Shown: positions 44,170 to 53,360 of the stretch, piece after piece | How positions within the stretch are numbered: position 1 is the first letter of the stretch | How the letters are laid out: every line of letters starts with the position of its first letter | The notes under the pieces: generated by a model | The model's input: the letters and a program-made list of their open reading frames with translations, nothing else | The model's database searches: none | What the model was told of the DNA's origin: nothing | From: Aurantiacibacter atlanticus | GTDB taxonomy: Bacteria; Pseudomonadota; Alphaproteobacteria; Sphingomonadales; Sphingomonadaceae | Direction of reading: 5' to 3' | Assembly: GCF_001077815.2 (NCBI RefSeq) | Contig: NZ_CP011310.1 | Coordinates: forward strand, 1,488,001-1,552,000 | DNA length: 64,000 bases | Made by a program: the position numbers and the translations under genes

Positions 44170-44652
44170 ATGGCTCGACCCAAACCCGCTACCTTCGACA
44201 AACAGAAAGTTGTCGCCGAAAACCGCAAGGCGCGGTTCAACTATCATATCGAAGAAACCTTCGAGGCCGGGATCGCGCTGCAGGGCACCGAGGTCAAGGC
44301 GTTACGCGGTGGTGAAGGTTCTATCGCGGAAAGTTACGCCGAGGTAAAAGACGGACAAGTCTTCCTCGTCAACGCCAACATCCCTGAATACAGCCACGGC
44401 AATCGTCTGAATCATGAACCCAAGCGGCCGCGCAAGCTGCTCCTGAATACCCGCGAAATCGATAAATTCGTGGGCGCGGTGGAGCGCAAGGGCATGACCC
44501 TTGTTCCGCTATCGGTCTATTTCAACGCACGTGGGCGGGCGAAGGTGGAGCTGGCACTGGCCAAGGGCAAACAGGCCCATGACAAGCGCGCGACCATGAA
44601 AGATCGTGACTGGAAGCGGGACAAGGCTCGTTTGATGCGCGACAAAGGGTAA
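44170..44652 (+). CDS. smpB: SsrA-binding protein SmpB
   Basis: A 160-residue basic protein that binds tmRNA and delivers it to stalled ribosomes for trans-translation. The OB-fold core is plain: [46 protein letters not shown]-like [11 protein letters not shown], and the basic C-terminal tail [17 protein letters not shown]. The start at 44170 ([11 protein letters not shown]) is favoured over 44158 by family comparison. Single gene downstream of dapA/DUF885. Confidence 0.96.
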   Translation: MARPKPATFDKQKVVAENRKARFNYHIEETFEAGIALQGTEVKALRGGEGSIAESYAEVKDGQVFLVNANIPEYSHGNRLNHEPKRPRKLLLNTREIDKFVGAVERKGMTLVPLSVYFNARGRAKVELALAKGKQAHDKRATMKDRDWKRDKARLMRDKG

Positions 44653-44736
44653 TTCGCGGTGTGCGCCGGCTCTGGTAGTGAGCTGGCTATTGCTGTTATT
44701 ACCCTTCGTCGCCTGTTGTCATCTTTTCGCCTGATC

Positions 44737-44752
44737 CTACCTAGATAGGTAG
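44737..44752. promoter_or_regulatory. Perfect palindrome upstream of DUF2062-cckA
   Basis: CTACCTA-GA-TAGGTAG, a 7-bp perfect inverted repeat, 30 bases before the DUF2062 start. It could be an operator or a leader hairpin. No known regulator is assigned. Confidence 0.4.
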
Positions 44753-44781
44753 TGCAAACCGTGTATGGGCCACACAACGAC

Positions 44782-45348
44782 ATGGTGAGAAATGCGATCA
44801 GATGGCTTTCGGCACGCGTGCCGGAAATGCCCAAGCGCTCTGATATGGAGCGTAATCGCTGGCTTGCGCCTATCTCCCATCGATTTGGCAGATCCGAATT
44901 GTGGCGCTTTACTCGCCGATCCGTACCTCGTGGGGCCGCGCTGGGCCTGTTCGCCGCATTCATCCTGCCGGTCGGGCAGATTTTTCTTGCCGCTTTTCTT
45001 GCCTTGCCAGCGCGTGCTAATGTTCCTGTGGCTGCCGCCGTCACATTTGTGACCAACCCTTTCACCGTGCCATTCTGGCTGTTGATTGCGAATAAGGTCG
45101 GGCGATTTGCGCTGAAGGTGGACCCGGATGCCTTCGGGTCTGCAAAGGCGGCGCTGGAGCAGGGGTGGTGGGTCCAATTCGGCTGGTGGCTTGAAACCGC
45201 GGGGGTTACTGCCTTCGGTTTCGTGGTGCTTTCCGTGGTGACGGCCGCACTCGGCTATCTTTTGTCCAGTTTTCTCTGGCGCTTGGTTGTCGCGCGCAAA
45301 TGGACGCGCAGGGCCGGACGCCGCAAAGTGTTGCACCCCGCCGAATGA
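44782..45348 (+). CDS. DUF2062 membrane protein
   Basis: A 188-residue protein with the DUF2062 layout: WRFTRRSVPRGAALGLFAAF entering the first membrane segment, the loop ARANVPVAAAVTFVTNPFTVPFW with the conserved TNPFT motif, and two further hydrophobic segments near the C-terminus. The family is found in many proteobacteria and its function is unknown. The start is placed at the ATG 44782; GTG 44752 is possible but lies within a palindrome. Its stop overlaps the cckA start as ATGA, so the two are co-translated. Confidence 0.85.
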   Translation: MVRNAIRWLSARVPEMPKRSDMERNRWLAPISHRFGRSELWRFTRRSVPRGAALGLFAAFILPVGQIFLAAFLALPARANVPVAAAVTFVTNPFTVPFWLLIANKVGRFALKVDPDAFGSAKAALEQGWWVQFGWWLETAGVTAFGFVVLSVVTAALGYLLSSFLWRLVVARKWTRRAGRRKVLHPAE

Positions 45349-47822
45349 GCATGCTGAAGTTGCAGGAATCGCGGCGGATGGTGGATGGTCTCGCCGTGGC
45401 GGCGGCCGTGCTCGCCAGCGTGGCACTTATCCAGTTTGCGGCCGGAAGCATCACGGTTACGCTGGCCTATACTGGCGGACTGGTGGTTCTTGGCCTTATT
45501 GCGTTTGTCGCCGGACGCACTCCCGCAAGTAATCCGGTAACGCAAAGCACGGACGTCCCGGACTGGGCTGTGACCGTGGCCGCAATCGAGCTGCCTGATC
45601 TTGCCATTGCCATCACCGATCGTGCCAACCGTCTGGTCTGCGCCAATTCCGCGTTTGAGCTGTGGTTCGGGTCCAGTAATGGCCCGCCCCGCCTGCCGGT
45701 GGACGGGGCAAGTGCAGATCAGCTTGCGCGGCTGGCACGGGCTTCATGGCGGGATGGTAAGGCTGAACCGGTCACGATCGCAGATGAACATCGCAGTTGG
45801 ACGGCAAGTGCAGTGCGCGCCGGGCGCGGGGATGATTACATGATCTGGCGGTTCTCGCCAGTCGTTCGAAGCGAGCCTATTGCAAAGATCGGCAAACACA
45901 TTTCTGGCCTTTTTGGCCGTGTGTTGGGTGCGGCAGGTATTGTTGTTGCTCTGGTCTCTCCGGATGGAACGGTGCGTGCAGGCAATCAGGCGCTCGCCCG
46001 CCGTGCATTTGGAGACGAGACGGCGCGCATGACCGGGCAAGAGTTTGTTCACCTGCTACGATCCGACGAACGTGAACGGATTTATTTTGCCCGTGAAGGC
46101 AAGAAGGGCAGCCCGCAAACGCTGGTGCAAGTTCCTTTGGCTGACCCTGACGAGGCTGCCCGCGAGGCGGTGCCCGGCAAGGCGACGGCGGAATCGCCGT
46201 CTCTCATGCTCCTGATCGATGCCGGTATCGGGATTGGCGGATGGAGCAGCGAAACAAAAGGACAGGCAGCGCAACTCGAAGGTTTGCTGGGGCAACTGCC
46301 CCTGGGTCTCGCCACAACTGATCGTGACGGGCATTTCATCTTTGCCAATCCCGCCTTCCGGCGCGCTGCGGGAATCACCAGTGATGATCTGCCGCCCTAT
46401 CCCGGTGATATTGTGGTCGCGCGTGACAAGACGGCAATGTCCGATGCCGTGCGCCGGTTTGGCCAGGGTCCGGCAAGTTCCGGCGATATCGCTGTGCGAC
46501 TGCGCAATGATCCTGATGAGCCGGTGAGCATGGGTCTGGCCGGTGTCCGCGGGCTGGGCGAGGCGGCGGTGCTGATGAGCCTTGCCGATACAACTGAAGA
46601 AGCGCGTCTCAAAAGACAGGTGGCGCAGGCCACCAAGATGCAGGCGGTTGGCCAGTTGGCGGGCGGTGTTGCGCATGATTTCAATAATGTGCTGACCGCG
46701 ATAATTGGCTATTGCGACCTGATGTTGCTGCGCCACACGCCGGGTGACAGCGATTATGACGATATCCAGCAGATCAAGGCCAATTCCAACCGCGCCGCCA
46801 GCCTGACCCGGCAATTGCTAGCTTTCAGCAGGCAGCAGACCCTGCAACCCGAGATTATCCAGCTGCCCGATATTCTGTCCGAGGTGGGCCAGCTGCTCAA
46901 GCGTCTGCTGGGCGCAAAGATCACGCTGAAGGTGCAGCATGATCGTGATCTCGGCCTTGTGCGTGCCGATCCGCGCCAGCTGGAGCAGGTGATCATAAAT
47001 CTTGCGGTCAACGCCCGCGATGCAATCCAGTCTGCCGGCGGCGGTGAAGGGACGGCGGGCACGCTGTCCTTCGTGACGCGGCGCGTAGAGGCCCGCGATA
47101 TACGCCGCATGGGGACAGAGATAATCCCCGCAGGCGATTATACCGTGCTGATCGCAGAAGATACGGGCGGTGGCATCCCGCAAAATGTCATTGGCAACAT
47201 CTTCGAACCGTTTTTCACGACGAAGGAGCAGGGCAAGGGGACAGGGCTCGGCCTTTCCACGGTTTATGGCATCGTCAAGCAATCGGGCGGTTTCATCTTT
47301 GCGGGCAATGCCAAAGGCCCTGATGGCAAGGTAAAGGGCGCGCGCTTTACGCTCTATCTGCCGGTCCACCATGTCACGGAAGAGGAAATCAAGAAGGCCG
47401 AAGCCGAAGAGACTTCCCGTGAATGGTCAGGGGGCGGCACGATCCTGCTTGTGGAGGATGAAGACATGGTCCGCGCCGTGGCCGAACGCGCATTGGCGCG
47501 TCAGGGCTACACAATTGTCACTGCCAGTGACGGGGATGAAGGGCTTGAAGCCTTTCTGAAAGAACCTGACCGCTTCGACATGGTTCTGACTGATGTCGTG
47601 ATGCCCAGCATGGATGGCCCGGCCATGGCGAAGGAAATTCGCAAGGCCCGGCCTCGGCTGCCCATCTTGTTCATGTCCGGATATGCCGAAGAGCAATTGC
47701 GAGGCGAAATTGACATCGACAATATGTATTTCATTCCCAAGCCTTTCAGCGTCAAACAGATAGGTGAGAAGGTTGGCGATGTATTGCGCCATTCATCGCG
47801 CAGCGAACGGAACGACCGATAA
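45345..47822 (+). CDS. cckA: Cell-cycle hybrid histidine kinase CckA
   Basis: An 825-residue membrane hybrid kinase at the top of the CtrA cell-cycle phosphorelay of alphaproteobacteria. Two membrane helices (about residues 15-60) are followed by PAS-like regions (about 85-175, 195-285 and 310-415), the dimerisation domain with His444 in GGVAHDFNNVLTAII, and the ATPase domain (INLAVNARDAIQ, EDTGGGIP, GKGTGLGLSTVYG). The C-terminal receiver has its phospho-acceptor Asp750 in DMVLTDVVMP. CckA phosphorylates CtrA and CpdR through ChpT. The start overlaps the DUF2062 stop (ATGA). Confidence 0.93.
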   Translation: MSMLKLQESRRMVDGLAVAAAVLASVALIQFAAGSITVTLAYTGGLVVLGLIAFVAGRTPASNPVTQSTDVPDWAVTVAAIELPDLAIAITDRANRLVCANSAFELWFGSSNGPPRLPVDGASADQLARLARASWRDGKAEPVTIADEHRSWTASAVRAGRGDDYMIWRFSPVVRSEPIAKIGKHISGLFGRVLGAAGIVVALVSPDGTVRAGNQALARRAFGDETARMTGQEFVHLLRSDERERIYFAREGKKGSPQTLVQVPLADPDEAAREAVPGKATAESPSLMLLIDAGIGIGGWSSETKGQAAQLEGLLGQLPLGLATTDRDGHFIFANPAFRRAAGITSDDLPPYPGDIVVARDKTAMSDAVRRFGQGPASSGDIAVRLRNDPDEPVSMGLAGVRGLGEAAVLMSLADTTEEARLKRQVAQATKMQAVGQLAGGVAHDFNNVLTAIIGYCDLMLLRHTPGDSDYDDIQQIKANSNRAASLTRQLLAFSRQQTLQPEIIQLPDILSEVGQLLKRLLGAKITLKVQHDRDLGLVRADPRQLEQVIINLAVNARDAIQSAGGGEGTAGTLSFVTRRVEARDIRRMGTEIIPAGDYTVLIAEDTGGGIPQNVIGNIFEPFFTTKEQGKGTGLGLSTVYGIVKQSGGFIFAGNAKGPDGKVKGARFTLYLPVHHVTEEEIKKAEAEETSREWSGGGTILLVEDEDMVRAVAERALARQGYTIVTASDGDEGLEAFLKEPDRFDMVLTDVVMPSMDGPAMAKEIRKARPRLPILFMSGYAEEQLRGEIDIDNMYFIPKPFSVKQIGEKVGDVLRHSSRSERNDR

Positions 47823-47992
47823 TCGGCGCCAAGCCGCGTCACTACAGGCTGTTTTATGCCCGCCCACTCCAGTTAGAAATGTTGATTGCCTGGCTGGTCT
47901 GGGTCACGGTGTTGTTCAGTCAAGATACAGGCGATGATACCTTATAACACGACGTAAGCCGCTCCCGCGTGCCAGAGAGAGGGGAATCTCAC

Positions 47993-49465
47993 ATGACCAA
48001 GCGCCTTTTTGCTGCAACACTGTTCGCCGCCACAGCTTTCGCCTTGCCCGCTTTGGCGCAGGAGCAGGAGGAGAGCGCGCAGGGCGATGTTTCAGTTACC
48101 ATCTACCAGAACAATCAGGCGCTTGTGCAGGATATCCGCAATCTGAACATCGGGCGCGGTCGCACACGGATCGAATTTCCTGATGTCTCGGCGCAAATCC
48201 GTCCGGCAACACTCAGCTTCAATGCGGATGGCACCGCAATTGTGGAACAGAATTTCGATTTCGATCTGTTGACCCCGCAAAAACTGATGGAAAAGGCGAT
48301 AGGGCAAACGGTGACATTGGTGCGGACCAATCCTGCCACCGGTACGGAATTGCGCGAACAGGCTGAAATTCTTTCCACCGCTGGCGGCGTAGTTGTGCGC
48401 ATCGGTGACCGGATCGAGGTGCTGCGCGACGATGGTCTGCCGGTGCGAGTCATCTTTGATGGCGTGCCGACCAATCTGCGCGCCCGGCCTACGCTCTCTG
48501 TCACGCTGGAAAGCAACCGTTCAGGCACGCGCCCGGCCTCCATCCGCTATCTCACGCCCGGTCTCGGCTGGTCATCGGATTATGTCGCCATGTATGACGA
48601 AGGGCGCGGTACGGTTGATATGCAGGGCTGGGTCACGCTGACCAACAATACCGGCACGACTTTTCAAAATGCCGATACGCTGCTAGTTGCAGGCAATCCC
48701 AGCGTAAGGGGCTCTGGCCCGCGCCCGGATATGGTGCGTCCCGGAACTGAAACGGCAGAGCGGGAAAGACTTGGCGATTTCTATCTCTATCCGATCGAAG
48801 GACGCACGACGATCGCGAATGCGCAGACCAAGCAGGTAAGCTTTCTGGACGTGCAGGGCGTTCCTGCAAGGCGGGTCTATTCCATAGGTTCTGGCTGGCT
48901 TGCCAGTGACGAGGATTTCCGCCCCGCGTCCAGTGCCATAAGCTTCAATTCAAGCAGCGACGGCGGGCTGGGTGACGCGCTTCCTGCCGGCACGGTGCGC
49001 TTTTATCAGCGCGATGCGCAGGGCAATCCACAATTCATCGGCGAAAATGGCATTGGTCACACACCGATGGGCAGCACGCTCTCATTGCGCACTGGCAATG
49101 CCTTTGATGTCTTTATGCAGGCCGAGGTGGAAAACCGTCAGGTCATCACGTCGGCAGAGTATGCGCGCAGCGCCCGCTATCGCGTGTTTGAAGACGGGGA
49201 GTTGGTGCGAGAAGTAAAGGTCGATCATGCAGTCGATTATTATCGCACCACCATGCGCTACACCTTCACCAACGCCAAGCCAGAGCCGGTGGAGGTCGAA
49301 TTGACGCAAGGCGGTCTCGATAGGGGTTGGTGGGGCCGCGATTTCCGTGTCGTGTCTGAAGATATGGCGGGCGAGCAAATCAATTTCGGCACCCGGCTAT
49401 ACCGCGTCACCGTGCCCGCAAACGGGGAGCGTGTCGTGCGTGTAACCTACGAATCGCGGTTCTGA
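47993..49465 (+). CDS. Secreted DUF4139 protein (first of tandem pair)
   Basis: A 490-residue exported protein: signal peptide MTKRLFAATLFAATAFALPA ending LAQ. The N-terminal ~120 residues (SVTIYQNNQALVQDIRNLNIGRG) resemble the DUF4140-like opening, and the rest is DUF4139 (IRYLTPGLGWSSDYVAMYDEG, GWVTLTNNTGTTFQNADTLLVAG, RYTFTNAKPEPVEVELTQ). The start at 47993 has AGGGGA nine bases upstream. DUF4139 proteins are beta-rich and of unknown function. Its paralogue follows after 11 bases. Confidence 0.85.
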   Translation: MTKRLFAATLFAATAFALPALAQEQEESAQGDVSVTIYQNNQALVQDIRNLNIGRGRTRIEFPDVSAQIRPATLSFNADGTAIVEQNFDFDLLTPQKLMEKAIGQTVTLVRTNPATGTELREQAEILSTAGGVVVRIGDRIEVLRDDGLPVRVIFDGVPTNLRARPTLSVTLESNRSGTRPASIRYLTPGLGWSSDYVAMYDEGRGTVDMQGWVTLTNNTGTTFQNADTLLVAGNPSVRGSGPRPDMVRPGTETAERERLGDFYLYPIEGRTTIANAQTKQVSFLDVQGVPARRVYSIGSGWLASDEDFRPASSAISFNSSSDGGLGDALPAGTVRFYQRDAQGNPQFIGENGIGHTPMGSTLSLRTGNAFDVFMQAEVENRQVITSAEYARSARYRVFEDGELVREVKVDHAVDYYRTTMRYTFTNAKPEPVEVELTQGGLDRGWWGRDFRVVSEDMAGEQINFGTRLYRVTVPANGERVVRVTYESRF

Positions 49466-49476
49466 GGGGCGGGGCA

Positions 49477-51078
49477 ATGCGCCTGCTCGCAACCGCCTTT
49501 GTCTCGCTGCTTTTCAGTGGCGCGCCACTGGCAGCGCAAGATCGCGCGGTGGTCAATGCATCGCAACCGTCCGCTCTTGCAGTTACCGTTTATCGTGATC
49601 CCGATCGCGGCACCGCAGAGGCCATGAATGTCGATTGGCCGCGCGGCTTTGCGATGATTTCGGAAACGCGCACCGTTACCCTTCCGGCAGGCGAATCGCG
49701 CATTCGTTTCGATGGCGTGGCAGAAGGCATGGTAGCCGTGTCCGCCATCGTCACCGGACTTCCGGGCGGGGCGATCGAGAAAAATCGGAATGCCGATCTG
49801 CTCAGTCCCGCCGCTTTGGTAGACGGGTCTTTAGGCAATCGCGTGCGCATAACCCGTACCAATCCGGCAACCGGAATGGAGACGACCCAAAGTGCAATAG
49901 TGCGCACCCGCGCTGACGGCGGATTGGTGCTGCAGACACAGTATGGATATGAGGCGGTGCGCTGTTCCGGCATCCCTGAACGGCTGACGTTTGATGGCGT
50001 CTTTGATGGCCTGTCAGCCAATCCCGTATTCTCGATAGATACGCGCGTTGCCAGCGGCGGCACATATACCGTCACCCTCTCATACCTCGCCTGGGGTTTC
50101 GATTGGGACGCAAATTACGTCGCTACCCTTCACGAAGGGCGCGATAGCGATGACGTTCGCTTTGATCTGACCAGCTGGCTCACAATCCTCAACGACAATG
50201 GTCAAAGCTTTGCCGGGGCAGAGCTGATGGCGGTGGCTGGCACGCTGAACGTGGTGAGCGATTTTGAGGATCTGTCCGACCCGCCACTCGCGCGACCTCT
50301 TCGACTTACGTGTTATCCGATTGGCAGCACCGCTGCCGGATCGCCGGTGCGCTATCCTTATCCGCCACCGCCTCCGCCACCACCTCCGCTAATGGCCATG
50401 CGTAGTGAAGCGATCACGGTCACCGGCTCACGCGTTATGGCAGACATGGAAGCGCCGATGGCGGTGATGGCAACAGAAGAGCAGCTGGGTGATCTCAAGC
50501 TTTATCGCGTACCAGTGCCGGTTGATGTCAATGCGCAAGGAATGAAGCAGGTAGCCTTCCTGCGAGAAGAGGCGGTGCGCGGCGAAATCGTTTATGAAAG
50601 CGACTGTCTGCCTTGGGATTGGGAGGAAAGTAGGCCTGAAGCGGCTCTAATAATGCTGGAAACGATCAATGATGAGCGCCACGGCCTCGGTATGGCCTTG
50701 CCATCAGGGTCGGTTACCGTTTTCGAACGCGGACCGCTTGGCGAATTCTTGGTCGCTGAAGAAAATTTGCGTGATTACGCCAATGGGCAGGACGTTGAAT
50801 TGACGCTCGGCGAAAGCGCACAAGTCTTCGCCAGCTGTAGAAGCGTGAGCGGCAAAGATCCTTTGGCAAGCGATGCCGAGTGGGTGGGAATGCAAGCCTC
50901 CTTTACCAATGCAAATCCACATGCGGTCACCATCAGGCTACAACTCGGTGCGCCTTCGCAATGGCGCTTCCAGGGCATTCGGGAACGTGTCCGTAATGGT
51001 CAGCGAATCGTGATGATCACTGTGCCAGCCAATGGTATCAGGGACGTTAAATGGCAGGTTCGCAGCGTCGAAGACTAA
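49477..51078 (+). CDS. Secreted DUF4139 protein (second of tandem pair) with polyproline insert
   Basis: A 533-residue paralogue of the preceding protein, sharing the order of motifs (VRITRTNPATGMETTQSAI against VTLVRTNPATGTELREQ; YLAWGFDWDANYVATLHEG against YLTPGLGWSSDYVAMYDEG). Signal peptide ends APLAAQ. It differs by four extra Cys residues and by an insert near residues 293-320: a run of nine prolines followed by EAITVTGSRV, which looks like the TonB-box region of sphingomonad TonB-dependent receptors. Probably co-transcribed with its neighbour. Function unknown. Confidence 0.85.
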   Translation: MRLLATAFVSLLFSGAPLAAQDRAVVNASQPSALAVTVYRDPDRGTAEAMNVDWPRGFAMISETRTVTLPAGESRIRFDGVAEGMVAVSAIVTGLPGGAIEKNRNADLLSPAALVDGSLGNRVRITRTNPATGMETTQSAIVRTRADGGLVLQTQYGYEAVRCSGIPERLTFDGVFDGLSANPVFSIDTRVASGGTYTVTLSYLAWGFDWDANYVATLHEGRDSDDVRFDLTSWLTILNDNGQSFAGAELMAVAGTLNVVSDFEDLSDPPLARPLRLTCYPIGSTAAGSPVRYPYPPPPPPPPPLMAMRSEAITVTGSRVMADMEAPMAVMATEEQLGDLKLYRVPVPVDVNAQGMKQVAFLREEAVRGEIVYESDCLPWDWEESRPEAALIMLETINDERHGLGMALPSGSVTVFERGPLGEFLVAEENLRDYANGQDVELTLGESAQVFASCRSVSGKDPLASDAEWVGMQASFTNANPHAVTIRLQLGAPSQWRFQGIRERVRNGQRIVMITVPANGIRDVKWQVRSVED

Positions 51079-51142
51079 GAGTCGGCATGGCACCGCTCTT
51101 CTCGATAAGAGGTCGGGAATTGCAGTAACCCAACATTATTTT

Positions 51143-51157
51143 GTTCCACTCTTGTTC
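51143..51157. promoter_or_regulatory. LexA (SOS) box upstream of recA
   Basis: GTTC-CACTCTT-GTTC, the alphaproteobacterial LexA operator, 77 bases before the recA start. The adjacent bases form a second, palindromic arrangement TGTTC-TTATG-GAACA at 51153-51167 that shares the right half-site. Confidence 0.9.
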
Positions 51158-51233
51158 TTATGGAACAAACTGCGTACAAACGCTTTCGTTGAAGAGTTGA
51201 AACCACCCCTAGCGAAGTGACGGAGGCCGTGTC

Positions 51234-52301
51234 ATGGCAAGTGCGAATCTAAAGCTCGTCGAAAAGGAATCCAACGTGGATCGTCAGAAGGCACTCGATG
51301 CCGCACTTGCGCAGATTGATCGCGCATTCGGTAAAGGTTCGGCAATGAAGCTGGGCAGCAGGGAAGCGATGAATGTGGAAGCCATTTCCACTGGCTCGCT
51401 CGGTCTCGATATCGCTCTCGGAATTGGCGGCCTGCCCAAGGGACGCGTGATCGAGGTGTATGGCCCCGAAAGTTCCGGTAAGACCACTTTGGCGCTTCAC
51501 GTCATTGCTGAGGCGCAGAAGGGCGGCGGAACCGCAGCCTTCGTGGATGCCGAACATGCGCTTGATCCTGTTTACGCTCGCAAGCTGGGCGTTGATATTG
51601 ACGAATTGATCGTGTCGCAGCCCGATACTGGCGAACAGGCACTCGAAATTACCGATACGCTCGTACGCTCGAACGCGATTGACGTGCTGGTGGTCGATTC
51701 AGTCGCCGCTCTGGTTCCCCGCGCCGAAATCGAAGGTGAGATGGGTGATAGTCATGTCGGATTGCAGGCCCGGCTCATGTCGCAATCCTTGCGCAAGCTT
51801 ACCGGTTCGATAAATCGCTCGAAATGCATGGTTATTTTCATCAACCAGCTGCGCATGAAAATCGGTGTCATGTATGGCAATCCCGAAACGACCACGGGCG
51901 GGAACGCCCTGAAGTTTTATGCTTCGGTTCGTCTAGACATTCGCCGCACCGGCCAGATCAAGGACCGGGACGAAGTTGTGGGTAATGCCACTCGCGTAAA
52001 GGTCGTGAAGAACAAGGTTGCGCCGCCGTTTAAGCAGGTCGAATTCGATATAATGTATGGCGAAGGCATCTCGAAGATCGGCGAGATTCTCGATCTCGGT
52101 GTCAAGGCAGGCATCGTTGAGAAATCAGGTTCCTGGTTCAGCTACGATAGCGTACGCATTGGCCAGGGCCGAGAGAATGCGAAGACCTTTCTCAAGGAAA
52201 ATTCCGAAATTTGCGCCAAGTTGGAAACTGCTATTCGTGGTAAAACCGACGAGGTCGCCGAGGAAATGATGACGGGGCCGGACGCGAACCCCGAAGACTG
52301 A
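51234..52301 (+). CDS. recA: Recombinase RecA
   Basis: A 355-residue RecA, the strand-exchange protein of homologous recombination and the co-protease that triggers LexA cleavage. Walker [10 protein letters not shown] is at residues 77-85, Walker B region [19 protein letters not shown]1 and L2 loop regions around [14 protein letters not shown] and [29 protein letters not shown]. The acidic C-terminal tail is present. GGAGG lies seven bases before the ATG. An SOS box precedes it and a hairpin follows it, so it is probably monocistronic. Confidence 0.98.
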   Translation: MASANLKLVEKESNVDRQKALDAALAQIDRAFGKGSAMKLGSREAMNVEAISTGSLGLDIALGIGGLPKGRVIEVYGPESSGKTTLALHVIAEAQKGGGTAAFVDAEHALDPVYARKLGVDIDELIVSQPDTGEQALEITDTLVRSNAIDVLVVDSVAALVPRAEIEGEMGDSHVGLQARLMSQSLRKLTGSINRSKCMVIFINQLRMKIGVMYGNPETTTGGNALKFYASVRLDIRRTGQIKDRDEVVGNATRVKVVKNKVAPPFKQVEFDIMYGEGISKIGEILDLGVKAGIVEKSGSWFSYDSVRIGQGRENAKTFLKENSEICAKLETAIRGKTDEVAEEMMTGPDANPED

Positions 52302-52337
52302 TCCTCAAGAGGGTCATAATCAGGCCCTGCGAAACCG

Positions 52338-52377
52338 GAGCCGGCGAAGGTAGCCAATTGGCACCACCGCCGGCTTC
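52338..52377 (+). terminator. Probable recA terminator
   Basis: A hairpin with arms GAGCCGGCG-AAGGT-GCC and GGC-ACC-CGCCGGCTTC around AATT, 36 bases after the recA stop, followed by TTCGCG. Strong stem but a weak T-run. Confidence 0.6.
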
Positions 52378-52427
52378 TTCGCGTGTGGGGCAATTGAATT
52401 GCAGTAACCTTGTGCTACTGCAAATGG

Positions 52428-53249
52428 ATGGAACAGGGCGAATGGCAGGGGCGTACGGGCGCAGCATGGGCAGCCGAATGGCGCCGGACCGATCGCAGCT
52501 TCAATGTGCTGACAGAACAGTTACTGGCCCGCACACGAAATTTCAGTTTCAAAACGGCGCTTGATATCGGTTGCGGCGCAGGGGAATTATCTCTCGCCAT
52601 AGCGCGCGGCAGGCCGAACATTACAATCACCGGCGTCGACATCTCGCAGCAGCTTATCGACGTCGCGAGACAACGCGGCGATCGCATGACGAATCTGTCT
52701 TTCGAAGTGGCTGATGCCTCAGACTGGTCATGTGACAGCGCCTCTGCTCCCGATCTTCTTATATCGCGCCACGGTGTGATGTTCTTCGATTATCCGCGCA
52801 CGACATTCGAAAATCTGGTCAATCAATCTGCTGATGGTGCTGGCTTGCTGTTCTCTTGCTTCGGTGATCGTTCCTCCAACCCGATGTTTACGGAAGTCGC
52901 GCGTCTTTTGCCGGAGCCTCCCGCACCGTCAGCGCCGAATAAGCCTGGCCTGTTTGCCTTTGCAGATCCCGGGCATGTCGAAACCATCCTTGGCGGCAGT
53001 GGCTGGACGCACATTGCTGCTGAGCCGTTCGATTTTCCCATGATTGCCGGTTCTGGTGAAGACCCGGTTGAGGATGCCGTGGCATATTTTTCCTGCATCG
53101 GCCCCGCCGCTAATATGGCCTCTGAACTGGATAGCGATGCATTTGACCGCTTTCAGGATCGGGTGCGCAACCTCGCCGCAAGCCGCCTTTACGATGGCAT
53201 TGTCGCTTTCCCGGCTTCTGCTTGGATTGTAACCGCGCGCAAGGGATGA
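52428..53249 (+). CDS. Class I SAM-dependent methyltransferase
   Basis: A 273-residue cytoplasmic methyltransferase. Motif I is ALDIGCGAGELSLAIA (near residue 44), then ITGVDISQQLIDVARQRG, and the motif IV region PDLLISRHGVMFF. The opening MEQGEWQGRTGAAWAAEWRRTDRSF is a form seen in a sphingomonad methyltransferase group next to recA; the start at 52428 fits it better than 52410. No ribosome-binding site stands out. The substrate is unknown. It lies between recA and alaS on the same strand. Confidence 0.85.
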   Translation: MEQGEWQGRTGAAWAAEWRRTDRSFNVLTEQLLARTRNFSFKTALDIGCGAGELSLAIARGRPNITITGVDISQQLIDVARQRGDRMTNLSFEVADASDWSCDSASAPDLLISRHGVMFFDYPRTTFENLVNQSADGAGLLFSCFGDRSSNPMFTEVARLLPEPPAPSAPNKPGLFAFADPGHVETILGGSGWTHIAAEPFDFPMIAGSGEDPVEDAVAYFSCIGPAANMASELDSDAFDRFQDRVRNLAASRLYDGIVAFPASAWIVTARKG

Positions 53250-53360
53250 TCGGGCAGTCAGGTCTGGATGCGTGACAAGGACGCATCATGAGAGAATAGG
53301 AAGACTACATTGCATGCATTGCGCTTGTCGTCGCCGGTTCCAGCGCCTAATTCGCACTCC

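Noticed and set aside
46056..46814. A 252-codon minus-strand frame inside cckA
   Set aside because: Antisense to the CckA PAS and kinase region, no domain.
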